Of a stretch of 64,000 bases of DNA, positions 33,128-40,115 are shown in pieces; within the stretch, counting starts at the first letter, position 1; each line of letters begins with the position of its first letter. This stretch comes from Bog-257 sp963834135 (GTDB lineage Bacteria; Acidobacteriota; Terriglobia; Terriglobales; Acidobacteriaceae). Position numbers and translations under genes: made by a program. The DNA is taken from contig CAWIAN010000005.1 in NCBI GenBank assembly GCA_963834135.1, positions 434,001 through 498,000 of the forward strand, in the 5' to 3' direction. The notes under the pieces are model-generated. The model searched no databases. It saw only the letters and a list, made by a program, of their open reading frames with translations, and was not told the DNA's origin.

Positions 33128-34098
33128 GCAAGGACGATCCGATTGAGCAGGCGCTGGACGCGATTGGCGAGTTACGAATTGCGGTCCCCTCGGAACAGGT
33201 CACCCAACAACTCCGCACGTTTCTAAGGAACAAATCCAACCTGGTTGTCGCGAAGGCAGCGAAGGTTGCCGGTGAACTGCACCTGTCGGGCCTCATAACC
33301 GATCTGGTGGCAGCGTTCGACCGCTTGATGGGCAATCCCGCGAAGCTCGATAAGCGCTGCGCTGCTATCACGGAAATTGTCAGCGCGCTCTATGAATTCG
33401 ATTACAGCGAGCCGGAAGTCTATCTCAAGGGCATTTGGCATATTCAGAAGGAACCTTCGTTCGGTCCGCCGGTTGACACCGCCTCCTCGCTTCGTGGACG
33501 AAGTGCACAAGGCCTGCTGCGTACCCGCTATCCTGACGCAGTTGCGGTAGTCATTGACTTGCTGGTAGATCCCGAGCCGCCGGCGCGACTCGGCGCGGTC
33601 CGTGCGCTGGCTCTGAACGCGGGCGATGTTGGCCTGTTGTTGCTGCGGTTGAAAGTGCTCAGCGGCGACGAAAATCCGGAAGTGGTCAGCGAGTGTTTCT
33701 CGGGTTTGTTAGCGGCTGGACCTGGTGCATCACTGCCATTTGTAGCGAGGTATCTCGACAGCGAGGACGAAGCGATCGCGGAAGCGGCGATCTGGGCGTT
33801 GGGGCAGTCGAGGCAGACAGCGGCACTCCCCATCCTGCAAGAAAAGTGGGAACGGACCGCCGATGGCTCTGTCCGCAAAACGTTGGTGCGGGCGCTTGCA
33901 GCCTCGCGACTTCAGGAGTCCTTCGACTATCTGTGTTCGCAGCTGCGAAACGCGGACCTGCCGACTGCCGGCGACATCATTCTTGCGCTCGCAGATTATG
34001 CCAGCAGCGAATCGTTGCGGCTGGCGGTGGAGTCGGCGGTGCGGCAGCGGGACGATCCCAAAATCACCGAATTATTCCGACAGCATTTCGGCAGATGA
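33124..34098 (+). CDS. HEAT-repeat protein
   Basis: The 324-residue product starts at ATG 33124 inside the flippase stop; a longer frame upstream is the shadow of the flippase. It is all helical with HEAT-like pairs: RLGAVRALALNAGDVGLLLL, ENPEVVSECFSGLLAAGPGA, EAIAEAAIWALGQSRQTAAL, GSVRKTLVRALAASRLQESF. No enzyme motif, signal or membrane segment is seen. Such proteins act as binding scaffolds; coupling to the flippase suggests a cytoplasmic partner role in polysaccharide export, an inference from position only. Confidence 0.75.
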   Translation: MSKDDPIEQALDAIGELRIAVPSEQVTQQLRTFLRNKSNLVVAKAAKVAGELHLSGLITDLVAAFDRLMGNPAKLDKRCAAITEIVSALYEFDYSEPEVYLKGIWHIQKEPSFGPPVDTASSLRGRSAQGLLRTRYPDAVAVVIDLLVDPEPPARLGAVRALALNAGDVGLLLLRLKVLSGDENPEVVSECFSGLLAAGPGASLPFVARYLDSEDEAIAEAAIWALGQSRQTAALPILQEKWERTADGSVRKTLVRALAASRLQESFDYLCSQLRNADLPTAGDIILALADYASSESLRLAVESAVRQRDDPKITELFRQHFGR

Positions 34099-34125
34099 GC
34101 CGATGGTTTGGCCCTTGTCGCCGGC

Positions 34126-34653
34126 CTATTTTTTCTGCAGCAGCTCCTCGACCTTCTGTTGGATGATCCCTGTGTCAGTCTGTCCGACATACTTCGCAGC
34201 GATATGACCGTCGCGGGTGATTAGAAACGTCACCGGTAGCCCCAGGATCCCGCCGTAAGATTGGGCAAGTTGGGTAGTGCCCATGCCGATGGGATAGTTC
34301 ATCTTGTACTTCTGGTAGAACTCGCGGACGGGCTGCGGGCCGTCGTCCATAGAGATACCGACCACTTGAAACCCCTGGGCTGCATAGTTGTTCTGAAATT
34401 CGACGAAGTGCGGGATCTCCGACTGGCAGGGCACGCACCACGTGGCCCAGAAGTCGAGCAACACCACCTTCCCGCTGTAGCTCGCCAGATCGAGCGGTTT
34501 GCCGTCGATGTCCTGCATGGAAAAGCCGGGCGCCACGGTACCAACCGCTCCCGGTGGCCCACCCTTGGCGGAGTGCGCCGGCTGATGGCGCGCAAGTTCG
34601 TACAAGCCAACCACCACGACGATGGCGACAATAATCAGGACAACTCTTCTCAT
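34126..34653 (-). CDS. TlpA/ResA-like thiol-disulfide reductase
   Basis: A 175-residue membrane-anchored thioredoxin-like protein: an N-terminal helix (VVLIIVAIVVVVGLYEL), then the TlpA core with active site C73-V-P-C76 in LLDFWATWCVPCQSEIP and the cis-proline region GLPVTFLITRDGHIAAKYVG. It reduces disulfides outside the cytoplasmic membrane, for instance in cytochrome maturation. It lies 3 bp downstream of the rhodanese gene, so the two are one operon. Convergent with the HEAT-repeat gene. Confidence 0.85.
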   Translation of the reverse strand: MRRVVLIIVAIVVVVGLYELARHQPAHSAKGGPPGAVGTVAPGFSMQDIDGKPLDLASYSGKVVLLDFWATWCVPCQSEIPHFVEFQNNYAAQGFQVVGISMDDGPQPVREFYQKYKMNYPIGMGTTQLAQSYGGILGLPVTFLITRDGHIAAKYVGQTDTGIIQQKVEELLQKK

Positions 34654-34656
34654 TCG

Positions 34657-35160
34657 TTATTGACCTTTGACGGTGGGATATCCCTTGGAGACCCAATCAG
34701 TGCCGAAGTTGTCGGCGATGTACAAAACCTTAACATTAGTGAAGCCCATCGTGCTGAGTTCCTTGAAGGCGGGCCGTACGTTCGGACAATGGCCCCAGGG
34801 ACAGCAGCCACAATATAAGACGATGAACTTTTTGTGGGACAGGGGCTTTACCTTCGCGCGCAGTTGCTCGAGCGCCTGCTTGTCGGAAGGAGCACCGATG
34901 AACTCAGCATCCGGAATGTGCGCCTGGCGGTAGAGCAGCCACGGGCCCACGTTCAGGATGAGCGGCTTCTGGTCTTTCGGCGCTGATAATAAACTGAGCA
35001 GGTCTTCGGGGGTGATGACCTGTGGGCTGCCAGGGGCCAGCTCGTCGGAAGAATGCATTGCGGCATTCTGAGCGCTTGCCAGCGAAACTGCGAACGTCAC
35101 GAGCGAAAAGTATGAGGGCGAATCGATTGATATGCGCCAAAGTCTTCTCCAGGCTACCAT
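34657..35160 (-). CDS. exported rhodanese-like protein
   Basis: The 167-residue product has an N-terminal hydrophobic signal (about residues 13-30) and a rhodanese fold: ITPEDLLSLL, KPLILNVGPWLLYRQAHIPD, VLYCGCCPWGHCPN with the sulfur-accepting cysteine loop, and GFTNVKVLYIADNFGTDWVSKGYP. The extra cysteines in the loop (CGCCPWGHC) are unusual. The start is ATG 35160; the codon two positions upstream is TTG. Co-transcribed with the TlpA-like gene, which suggests shared extracytoplasmic sulfur or thiol chemistry. Confidence 0.75.
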   Translation of the reverse strand: MVAWRRLWRISIDSPSYFSLVTFAVSLASAQNAAMHSSDELAPGSPQVITPEDLLSLLSAPKDQKPLILNVGPWLLYRQAHIPDAEFIGAPSDKQALEQLRAKVKPLSHKKFIVLYCGCCPWGHCPNVRPAFKELSTMGFTNVKVLYIADNFGTDWVSKGYPTVKGQ

Positions 35161-35246
35161 GATCAAACTGTTTAGATTAGCCGATGCAGAGCGTTCGGAC
35201 CAAATCGTGAGCGGCTGACTCGAACAGGAATCGAACCGAGAAACTG

Positions 35247-35272
35247 ATGGGAGAGCAGCACCGCTCTCCCAT
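35247..35272 (-). terminator. hairpin after the trans-sulfuration enzyme gene
   Basis: A perfect 10-bp stem ATGGGAGAGC/GCTCTCCCAT with a six-base loop lies 47 bp past the stop of the gene at 35320-36558. Only a weak T-run follows on the minus strand. Neighbouring bases look like tRNA fragments, but no cloverleaf forms. Confidence 0.5.
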
Positions 35273-35319
35273 TTGCAGAATTCAATTTAGTCACGCGCAT
35301 CGCGGGAGCCTTGGCCGAG

Positions 35320-36558
35320 TCAGCACCGCATGGCGAGGTCGGCCAACAGGATCGGTTGGCGCGCAGCCTGTGACTGTGGAATTGCGTCGAGCGCCTGCCG
35401 CAGATCGGCAATCAAGTCTTCAACGTCTTCGATACCAACCGAATAGCGGACCAGGCCGTCGCTCAGGCCCGCCTCCAGCCGCTCTTGGCGAGGTATACCC
35501 GCATGGGTCATCGATGCCGGATGCTCAATGAGCGTTTCTACTCCGCCAAGCGATACCGCCAGGGTCGCGAGGCGAACATGATCCATCAGGATACGGCCGG
35601 CCTCGATACCGCCTTTCAATTCGAAACTGATCATTGAGCCGAAGCCGCGCATCTGGCGCTTTGCCAATTCGTGCTGTGGATGAGACTTCAGCCCGATGTA
35701 GCGAACGTTATCGATTTCCGGCTGGCGCTCAAGCCATTCGGCGATTTCCATTGCGCTGCGCTGCGCCCGCTCGATCCGTATGCCCAAAGTCTTTATTCCG
35801 CGAAGAACCAGGAAGGCCTGATGCGGATCCATGTTGCAGCCGAGATTAATCATGGTGCGGCGCAGTTGTTGGCAGACATATTTATCTTTGGCGACCAGCA
35901 TTCCTCCGATCACATCGGCGTGTCCATTGATGAACTTGGTGACGGAGTGCAGCACCACGTCGGCGCCGAGATCTAACGGCCGCTGGAGGTACGGACTTGC
36001 GAAGCTGTTGTCGACCACAAGCAGACAATCATTGGCATGCGCGATCTCGGCTACCTCCGCAATGTCGGTCAATTGCATCGTTGGATTTGCCGGCGTTTCG
36101 ACGTAGATAACCCTGGTGCTGGGTTCGATCGCAGCTCGAAGCGAATCGAGGTCGGAGGTATCGATGTAGGTGGAGCGCACACCAAAGCGCGAGAAATCCC
36201 GGGTCATGACGGCGCGGCTGGGACCGTAGACCGAAGCCGTGCTTACCATGTGCGTGCCCGCCCCAAGAAGAGCGAAGTATGCGGTGCAGATTGCTCCCAT
36301 ACCCGAGCTGGTCGCGATGCCTTCACGGCCACCTTCCAACTCCGCAACGCTTTCTTCCAGGGCATGAACCGTCGGGTTCCCCAGGCGAGTGTAGATGTAT
36401 CCATCCTGTTCGCCGGCGAACAGCGCAGCGCCATGAGCAGCATCCCGGAAACCGAAGGTTGAGGTCTGATAAATGGGCACAGTTACCGAACCCGTTACAT
36501 CCGGCTTATGGCCGGCGTGGATCAACTTGCTATTTGTGCCCAGGCGCGTGGTATCCAT
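35320..36558 (-). CDS. trans-sulfuration PLP enzyme (cystathionine gamma-synthase / methionine gamma-lyase family)
   Basis: The 412-residue enzyme has the family layout: TNSKLIHAGHKPDVTGSVTV, YTRLGNPTVHALEESVAELE, SSGMGAICTAYFALLGAG, VYVETPANPTMQL-type strand, VVDNSFASPYLQRPL, and the PLP lysine in LHSVTKFINGHADVIGG. Sequence alone does not separate cystathionine gamma-synthase, cystathionine gamma-lyase, methionine gamma-lyase and O-acetylhomoserine sulfhydrylase. Start ATG 36558 has AGAGGAG six bases upstream; the frame is open to 36597. It diverges from a Crp/Fnr regulator across a region with a perfect palindrome. Confidence 0.85.
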   Translation of the reverse strand: MDTTRLGTNSKLIHAGHKPDVTGSVTVPIYQTSTFGFRDAAHGAALFAGEQDGYIYTRLGNPTVHALEESVAELEGGREGIATSSGMGAICTAYFALLGAGTHMVSTASVYGPSRAVMTRDFSRFGVRSTYIDTSDLDSLRAAIEPSTRVIYVETPANPTMQLTDIAEVAEIAHANDCLLVVDNSFASPYLQRPLDLGADVVLHSVTKFINGHADVIGGMLVAKDKYVCQQLRRTMINLGCNMDPHQAFLVLRGIKTLGIRIERAQRSAMEIAEWLERQPEIDNVRYIGLKSHPQHELAKRQMRGFGSMISFELKGGIEAGRILMDHVRLATLAVSLGGVETLIEHPASMTHAGIPRQERLEAGLSDGLVRYSVGIEDVEDLIADLRQALDAIPQSQAARQPILLADLAMRC

Positions 36559-36669
36559 GCAGCTCCTCTCAGGAAAGGCGTCCTTATCGATGACCAACCA
36601 GTGTCAGACAGATTGGTCCACGCGACAGTGACCATGCGCACAACCACGGGTGAGGCAGCGCCGGGGAAC

Positions 36670-36687
36670 GTCACAGCAGAGTGTGAC
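36670..36687. promoter_or_regulatory. perfect dyad GTCACA-N6-TGTGAC between divergent genes
   Basis: This 18-bp inverted repeat lies midway between the trans-sulfuration gene (starts 36558, minus) and the Crp/Fnr gene (starts 36841, plus). It contains the bases of a Crp half-site but in the opposite order to TGTGA-N6-TCACA. It is a candidate operator for the adjacent regulator. Confidence 0.45.
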
Positions 36688-36840
36688 ATTGAGGCATCAG
36701 ACGGACTTTTGGATAGTAACTTGTCTCGCCTTGCTCGCTGGCCCGCCTCATCTTGGCAAACATGCCGCTGGTAACAATAGCTTGATTGGTTGCTGTCTGA
36801 TGCCCATAATTGGTTTTCCCGCACACCAGGAGTCGAACGC

Positions 36841-37533
36841 ATGACCACTTCGGAGTTGGCTGCCTTCGTACGCAGGCTCGCACCACCGTTTTTCCAGGAT
36901 CTAAAGGCCGAAGAAGCAGATGCGGTTTTATCTGCCGCCCGGCAGCAGCGTTGCCTGGCCAAGTCGGTTATCACGAACCAAGGGCACCCGGCCAACAACC
37001 TATTCATGATTCTCACCGGCGCTGCGCGCAGCTTTTTTCTGACTCAGACCGGACAAAAGCTGCACGTCTTTTCTTTTCCGCCTGGTGAAGTGTTTGGAGG
37101 CATGGCTTTGGTCGAGCGGGCTTCCGAATACATCGTGAGCACCGAGGCGGTCAAGGATTGCTACATGCTGGCATGGGACCGGGCCACGATTCGAGGGCTG
37201 ATCTGGCGCTATCCCAGGCTGATGGACAATGGTTTATCGATAGCCTCGGAATACCTGAACGTCGCTATCGCCACCCAGGTCGCTTTAAGCTGTCACTCGG
37301 CGCGTCAGCGCCTCGCAGAAACCGTGGTGGCAATGGCCAGCGGCATTGGACGCCGGGTTGAAGGTGGCATTGAATTAAGAGTGGGGAATGACGAGCTGGC
37401 TTCTGCCGCAAACATTACTACTTTCACGGCGAGCCGCATCATGAGCGAATGGCAGCGCGATGGTCTACTGACTAAGAGCCGGGGCAAGGTGCTGCTGCCG
37501 TTTCCTGAACGGCTGCTCCTGCGTGACTTGTAA
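36841..37533 (+). CDS. Crp/Fnr-family transcriptional regulator
   Basis: The 230-residue protein has an N-terminal cyclic-nucleotide-binding-like beta barrel (NNLFMILTGAARSFFLTQTG, FSFPPGEVFGGMALVERASE) and a C-terminal winged helix (ELRVGNDELASAANITTFTASRIMSEWQRDGLLTK, split over about 175-215). No N-terminal cysteine cluster for an Fe-S centre is present; the cAMP-contact arginine is not obvious, so the ligand is unknown. Start ATG 36841 follows AGGAG by 10 bases; the frame opens at 36790 with TTG. Divergent from the trans-sulfuration enzyme gene, which may be its target. Confidence 0.85.
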   Translation: MTTSELAAFVRRLAPPFFQDLKAEEADAVLSAARQQRCLAKSVITNQGHPANNLFMILTGAARSFFLTQTGQKLHVFSFPPGEVFGGMALVERASEYIVSTEAVKDCYMLAWDRATIRGLIWRYPRLMDNGLSIASEYLNVAIATQVALSCHSARQRLAETVVAMASGIGRRVEGGIELRVGNDELASAANITTFTASRIMSEWQRDGLLTKSRGKVLLPFPERLLLRDL

Positions 37534-37633
37534 TCACTTCATAAGGATCACACCCGCCCGCATCGTTGCGCTTGCGCAATCTCCGACTTGCGATAGGGCA
37601 GCGATAGGAGCACGCCGTTCATAGAATAATTTC

Positions 37634-37705
37634 TATAGTTCGCAGTTAACCCTCGTCCCATAGCGAATGTATACGCGACGAGGGCCAGCTTGATCGTTGG
37701 CCCTC
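37634..37705 (+). promoter_or_regulatory. structured leader with two mutually exclusive hairpins
   Basis: A -10-like TATAGT (37634-37639) predicts a start near 37646. The transcript then holds CCCTCGTC (37650-37657) pairing with GACGAGGG (37677-37684), and GAGGGCCA (37680-37687) pairing with TGGCCCTC (37698-37705). The arms share 37680-37684, so only one hairpin can form at a time, the arrangement used by attenuators. The receiver gene begins 101 bp further on. No T-run follows the second hairpin. Confidence 0.45.
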
Positions 37706-37805
37706 AGCGTTGCGAATCGCTTTCTGAATTTCCTCCTTGGATCGCTTCCACGTCGAAGCTAACGAAATTTCCAGGGCGCGAAGCCAAGAAGACTTACTGC
37801 GCCGA

Positions 37806-38216
37806 ATGGAGAAGTATGTGCCAAATGTAACTCCCACTGTAGTTCTGTGCGTTGATGACGATCCGCGGGCGATGATGGCCCGGGCGCTGATCTTGTCGCT
37901 AGCCGGATACGACGTTCAGACGGCAGCTTCAAGTGATGCGGCGCTGAGCATTTTTCGCCGTTCCCAGATTGACCTGGTCATCGCCGACCATTTCCTTCCC
38001 GGCGTGAACGGCGCGGCACTTGCCGGTGCCATGAAGAAGATCAGGCCGGAGATTCAGTTCGTGCTATTGATGGTCACAGCAGAGCCGCCATCGGGCGCGG
38101 AACAAGTTGACCTGGTTCTGATGAAAGGGATGGATCCGCAGCAGTTTCTCGACGACATTCAAAGGCTATTAAACAGACGGCAACGCAAAGCCGCAGCGAG
38201 CGCGAGCCAAAATTAA
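37806..38216 (+). CDS. response regulator receiver protein
   Basis: A single CheY-like domain, 136 residues from ATG 37806: VLCVDDDPRAMMARAL (acidic pocket), LVIADHFLPGVNGAALAG (phospho-acceptor Asp), LLMVTAEPP and LVLMKGMDPQQF (conserved Lys). The final ~12 residues are basic. No output domain is present. The start is uncertain: a TTG at 37737 would add 23 charged residues, and neither start has a strong ribosome-binding site. It lies behind a two-hairpin leader and ends at a 10-bp hairpin. No sensor kinase is nearby. Confidence 0.75.
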   Translation: MEKYVPNVTPTVVLCVDDDPRAMMARALILSLAGYDVQTAASSDAALSIFRRSQIDLVIADHFLPGVNGAALAGAMKKIRPEIQFVLLMVTAEPPSGAEQVDLVLMKGMDPQQFLDDIQRLLNRRQRKAAASASQN

Positions 38217-38245
38217 GAGGCACGACAGGTTCCCCGTCGTGCCTC
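38217..38245. terminator. hairpin after the receiver gene
   Basis: A perfect 10-bp stem GAGGCACGAC/GTCGTGCCTC (38217-38226, 38236-38245) with a nine-base loop begins directly after the stop codon and lies between the receiver gene and the convergent pckA. Probably a bidirectional terminator. Confidence 0.6.
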
Positions 38246-38294
38246 ATTGTGAGCTGATTCGCGCGGTAACAGGGCGGCTATCGGCCAGGGAGCT

Positions 38295-39878
38295 TTATAT
38301 CGAAGCTCCCGCCGCCCTGACTTCGGGGCTTACACCGCTTTCATAGGTCTTGAAGTTCTCGTGGAACAGCTTCGCCAGTTTCTTGGCTGCGGCATCGTAA
38401 GCAGCCTTGTCGGCCCAGGTGTTGCGTGGATCAAGGATCTCAGAGGGTACACCAGGACACTCAGTAATGACCTCGAAGCCGAACACCGGATCCTTCCTGG
38501 TCTTGACATTTGCCAGCGCGCCGCTATGGATGGCATTCACGATGGCACGGGTATAGGCCAGCTTGATGCGCTTGCCGACCCCGAACGCCCCTCCGCTCCA
38601 GCCCGTATTGACCAGCCACACCCGGGCTCCGTGCTTCTTCATCTTGGCCGCAAGCAGTTCAGCGTATTTGTTCGGATGCCAAACAATGAATGGCCCACTG
38701 AAGCAAGGTGAAAACGTCGCCGTCGGATCCTTCACCCCGACTTCCGTACCAGCTACCTTGGCGGTGTATCCGCTGATGAAGTGATACATCGCCTGAGCAG
38801 GGCTCAAAGAACTGACGGGAGGCAGCACGCCGAACGCGTCAGCAGTGAGAAAGATGATGTCGGTGGGATGATCGGCGACACAAGGGATCTTGGCGTTCTG
38901 GATAAACTCGATGGGATAGGCGCCACGGGTGTTCTCGGTGATCTTTGTGTCGGCAAAATCTACGTGGCGATCTTCCTCGAGGACAACGTTCTCCAGTACC
39001 GCTCCGTAACGCAGCGCCTGGAAAATCTCTGGCTCGGATTCAGGCGTCAAGTTAATGGCCTTGGCGTAGCAACCGCCCTCGATGTTGAAGATGCCGTCGT
39101 CGCTCCAGCAATGCTCATCGTCGCCAATGAGAAGTCGATTGGGATCAGCCGACAGCGTCGTCTTGCCCGTGCCGCTCAAGCCGAAGAGCAGCGAGGAGCG
39201 GCCGCTCTGTTTATCTGCCGTGGCAGAGCAGTGCATCGACAGCACCCCGCGTTTGGGTGCGAAGTAATTCATCACCGTAAAGACGCCCTTTTTCATCTCA
39301 CCGGCGTACTCCGTGCCCAGGATGACCAGTTCGCGATCCTCCAGGTTCAGGCAGATGCTGGTGGTTGAGCCCACCCCTGCGGTGTACTTGTTGGCAGGGA
39401 AACGGCCCGCGTTGTAAATCACAAAGTCTGGTTGGCCGAAATTGGCCAATTCTTCACGCGTCGGTCGGATGAGCATGGTATGCATGAAGAGTGCGTGGTA
39501 AGGACGCTCGCAGATGACGCGGACCTTGATTCGATAGTTAGGATCCCATCCGGCGAAGCCGTCGAAGCAGTACAGGCGCTCGCAGATGTTCAAGTAATCC
39601 TTGGCGCGTTCGCGTACGACATCGAATGTACGAGCGTCGAGAGCTACATTGACCGAACCCCACCAGACGTCATTTTCCGACTGAGGGTTCTTCACAATTC
39701 GCTTGTCTTTAGGAGAGCGGCCGGTCTTAGCGCCGGAATAAGCGACCAGCGCTCCGTTGTCGGCGATGCTGGCGTCTTTGTCATAGCGGATCGCGTGCTC
39801 GTACAACGCGCTGGGCGGCAGGTTGCGATGGACCTCCGCAACGTCCAAACCGGAATCCTTGAGATTAAATGCATCCAT
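38295..39878 (-). CDS. pckA: phosphoenolpyruvate carboxykinase (ATP)
   Basis: The enzyme converts oxaloacetate and ATP to PEP, CO2 and ADP, the entry step of gluconeogenesis. The 527-residue product has the substrate Arg loop GAKTGRSPKDKRIV, the kinase-1a motif LFGLSGTGKTTLSADP, kinase-2 LIGDDEHCWSD and the adenine-site segment NTRGAYPIEF. Length and motifs are typical of the ATP-dependent type. ATG 39878 has GGAG at a good distance; the frame is open to 39929 but that part lies outside the family. Confidence 0.95.
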   Translation of the reverse strand: MDAFNLKDSGLDVAEVHRNLPPSALYEHAIRYDKDASIADNGALVAYSGAKTGRSPKDKRIVKNPQSENDVWWGSVNVALDARTFDVVRERAKDYLNICERLYCFDGFAGWDPNYRIKVRVICERPYHALFMHTMLIRPTREELANFGQPDFVIYNAGRFPANKYTAGVGSTTSICLNLEDRELVILGTEYAGEMKKGVFTVMNYFAPKRGVLSMHCSATADKQSGRSSLLFGLSGTGKTTLSADPNRLLIGDDEHCWSDDGIFNIEGGCYAKAINLTPESEPEIFQALRYGAVLENVVLEEDRHVDFADTKITENTRGAYPIEFIQNAKIPCVADHPTDIIFLTADAFGVLPPVSSLSPAQAMYHFISGYTAKVAGTEVGVKDPTATFSPCFSGPFIVWHPNKYAELLAAKMKKHGARVWLVNTGWSGGAFGVGKRIKLAYTRAIVNAIHSGALANVKTRKDPVFGFEVITECPGVPSEILDPRNTWADKAAYDAAAKKLAKLFHENFKTYESGVSPEVRAAGASI

Positions 39879-40098
39879 AACTTCACTCCGTATTAACCGA
39901 GTTAGCACCAATAAAGAATCTCCCATCATACCGCCTGCGGCTGTTGGAGCGAAGGAGGTGACTGTCCGACCGAAGGAAAGCCGTGGTGGAGTGGCTTTAC
40001 TGGCCGCTGTCTACTTCAGCATGGCTGCGCCAGGGAAGAGCATTCTGCAGGCGGACCATGGGCCAGAGTTTCGAGGCTGAGAATGGTGAGCTTCGGGC

Positions 40099-40104
40099 TA
40101 TAAT
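40099..40104 (+). promoter_or_regulatory. TATAAT -10 box 11 bases before the kinase start
   Basis: TATAAT at 40099-40104 predicts transcription from about 40111, leaving a leader of ~5 bases before ATG 40116. There is no Shine-Dalgarno sequence, so translation is probably leaderless or nearly so. Confidence 0.5.
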
Positions 40105-40115
40105 GCGCTCACCTC

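Noticed and set aside
35203..35272. tRNA-like sequence on the minus strand (GGGAGAGC-like D-arm words and a GGTTCGATTCC T-loop)
   Set aside because: The T-stem does not pair beyond two to three bases, no acceptor stem closes the molecule and no anticodon loop with U33 can be placed; the 10-bp hairpin explains most of it better.
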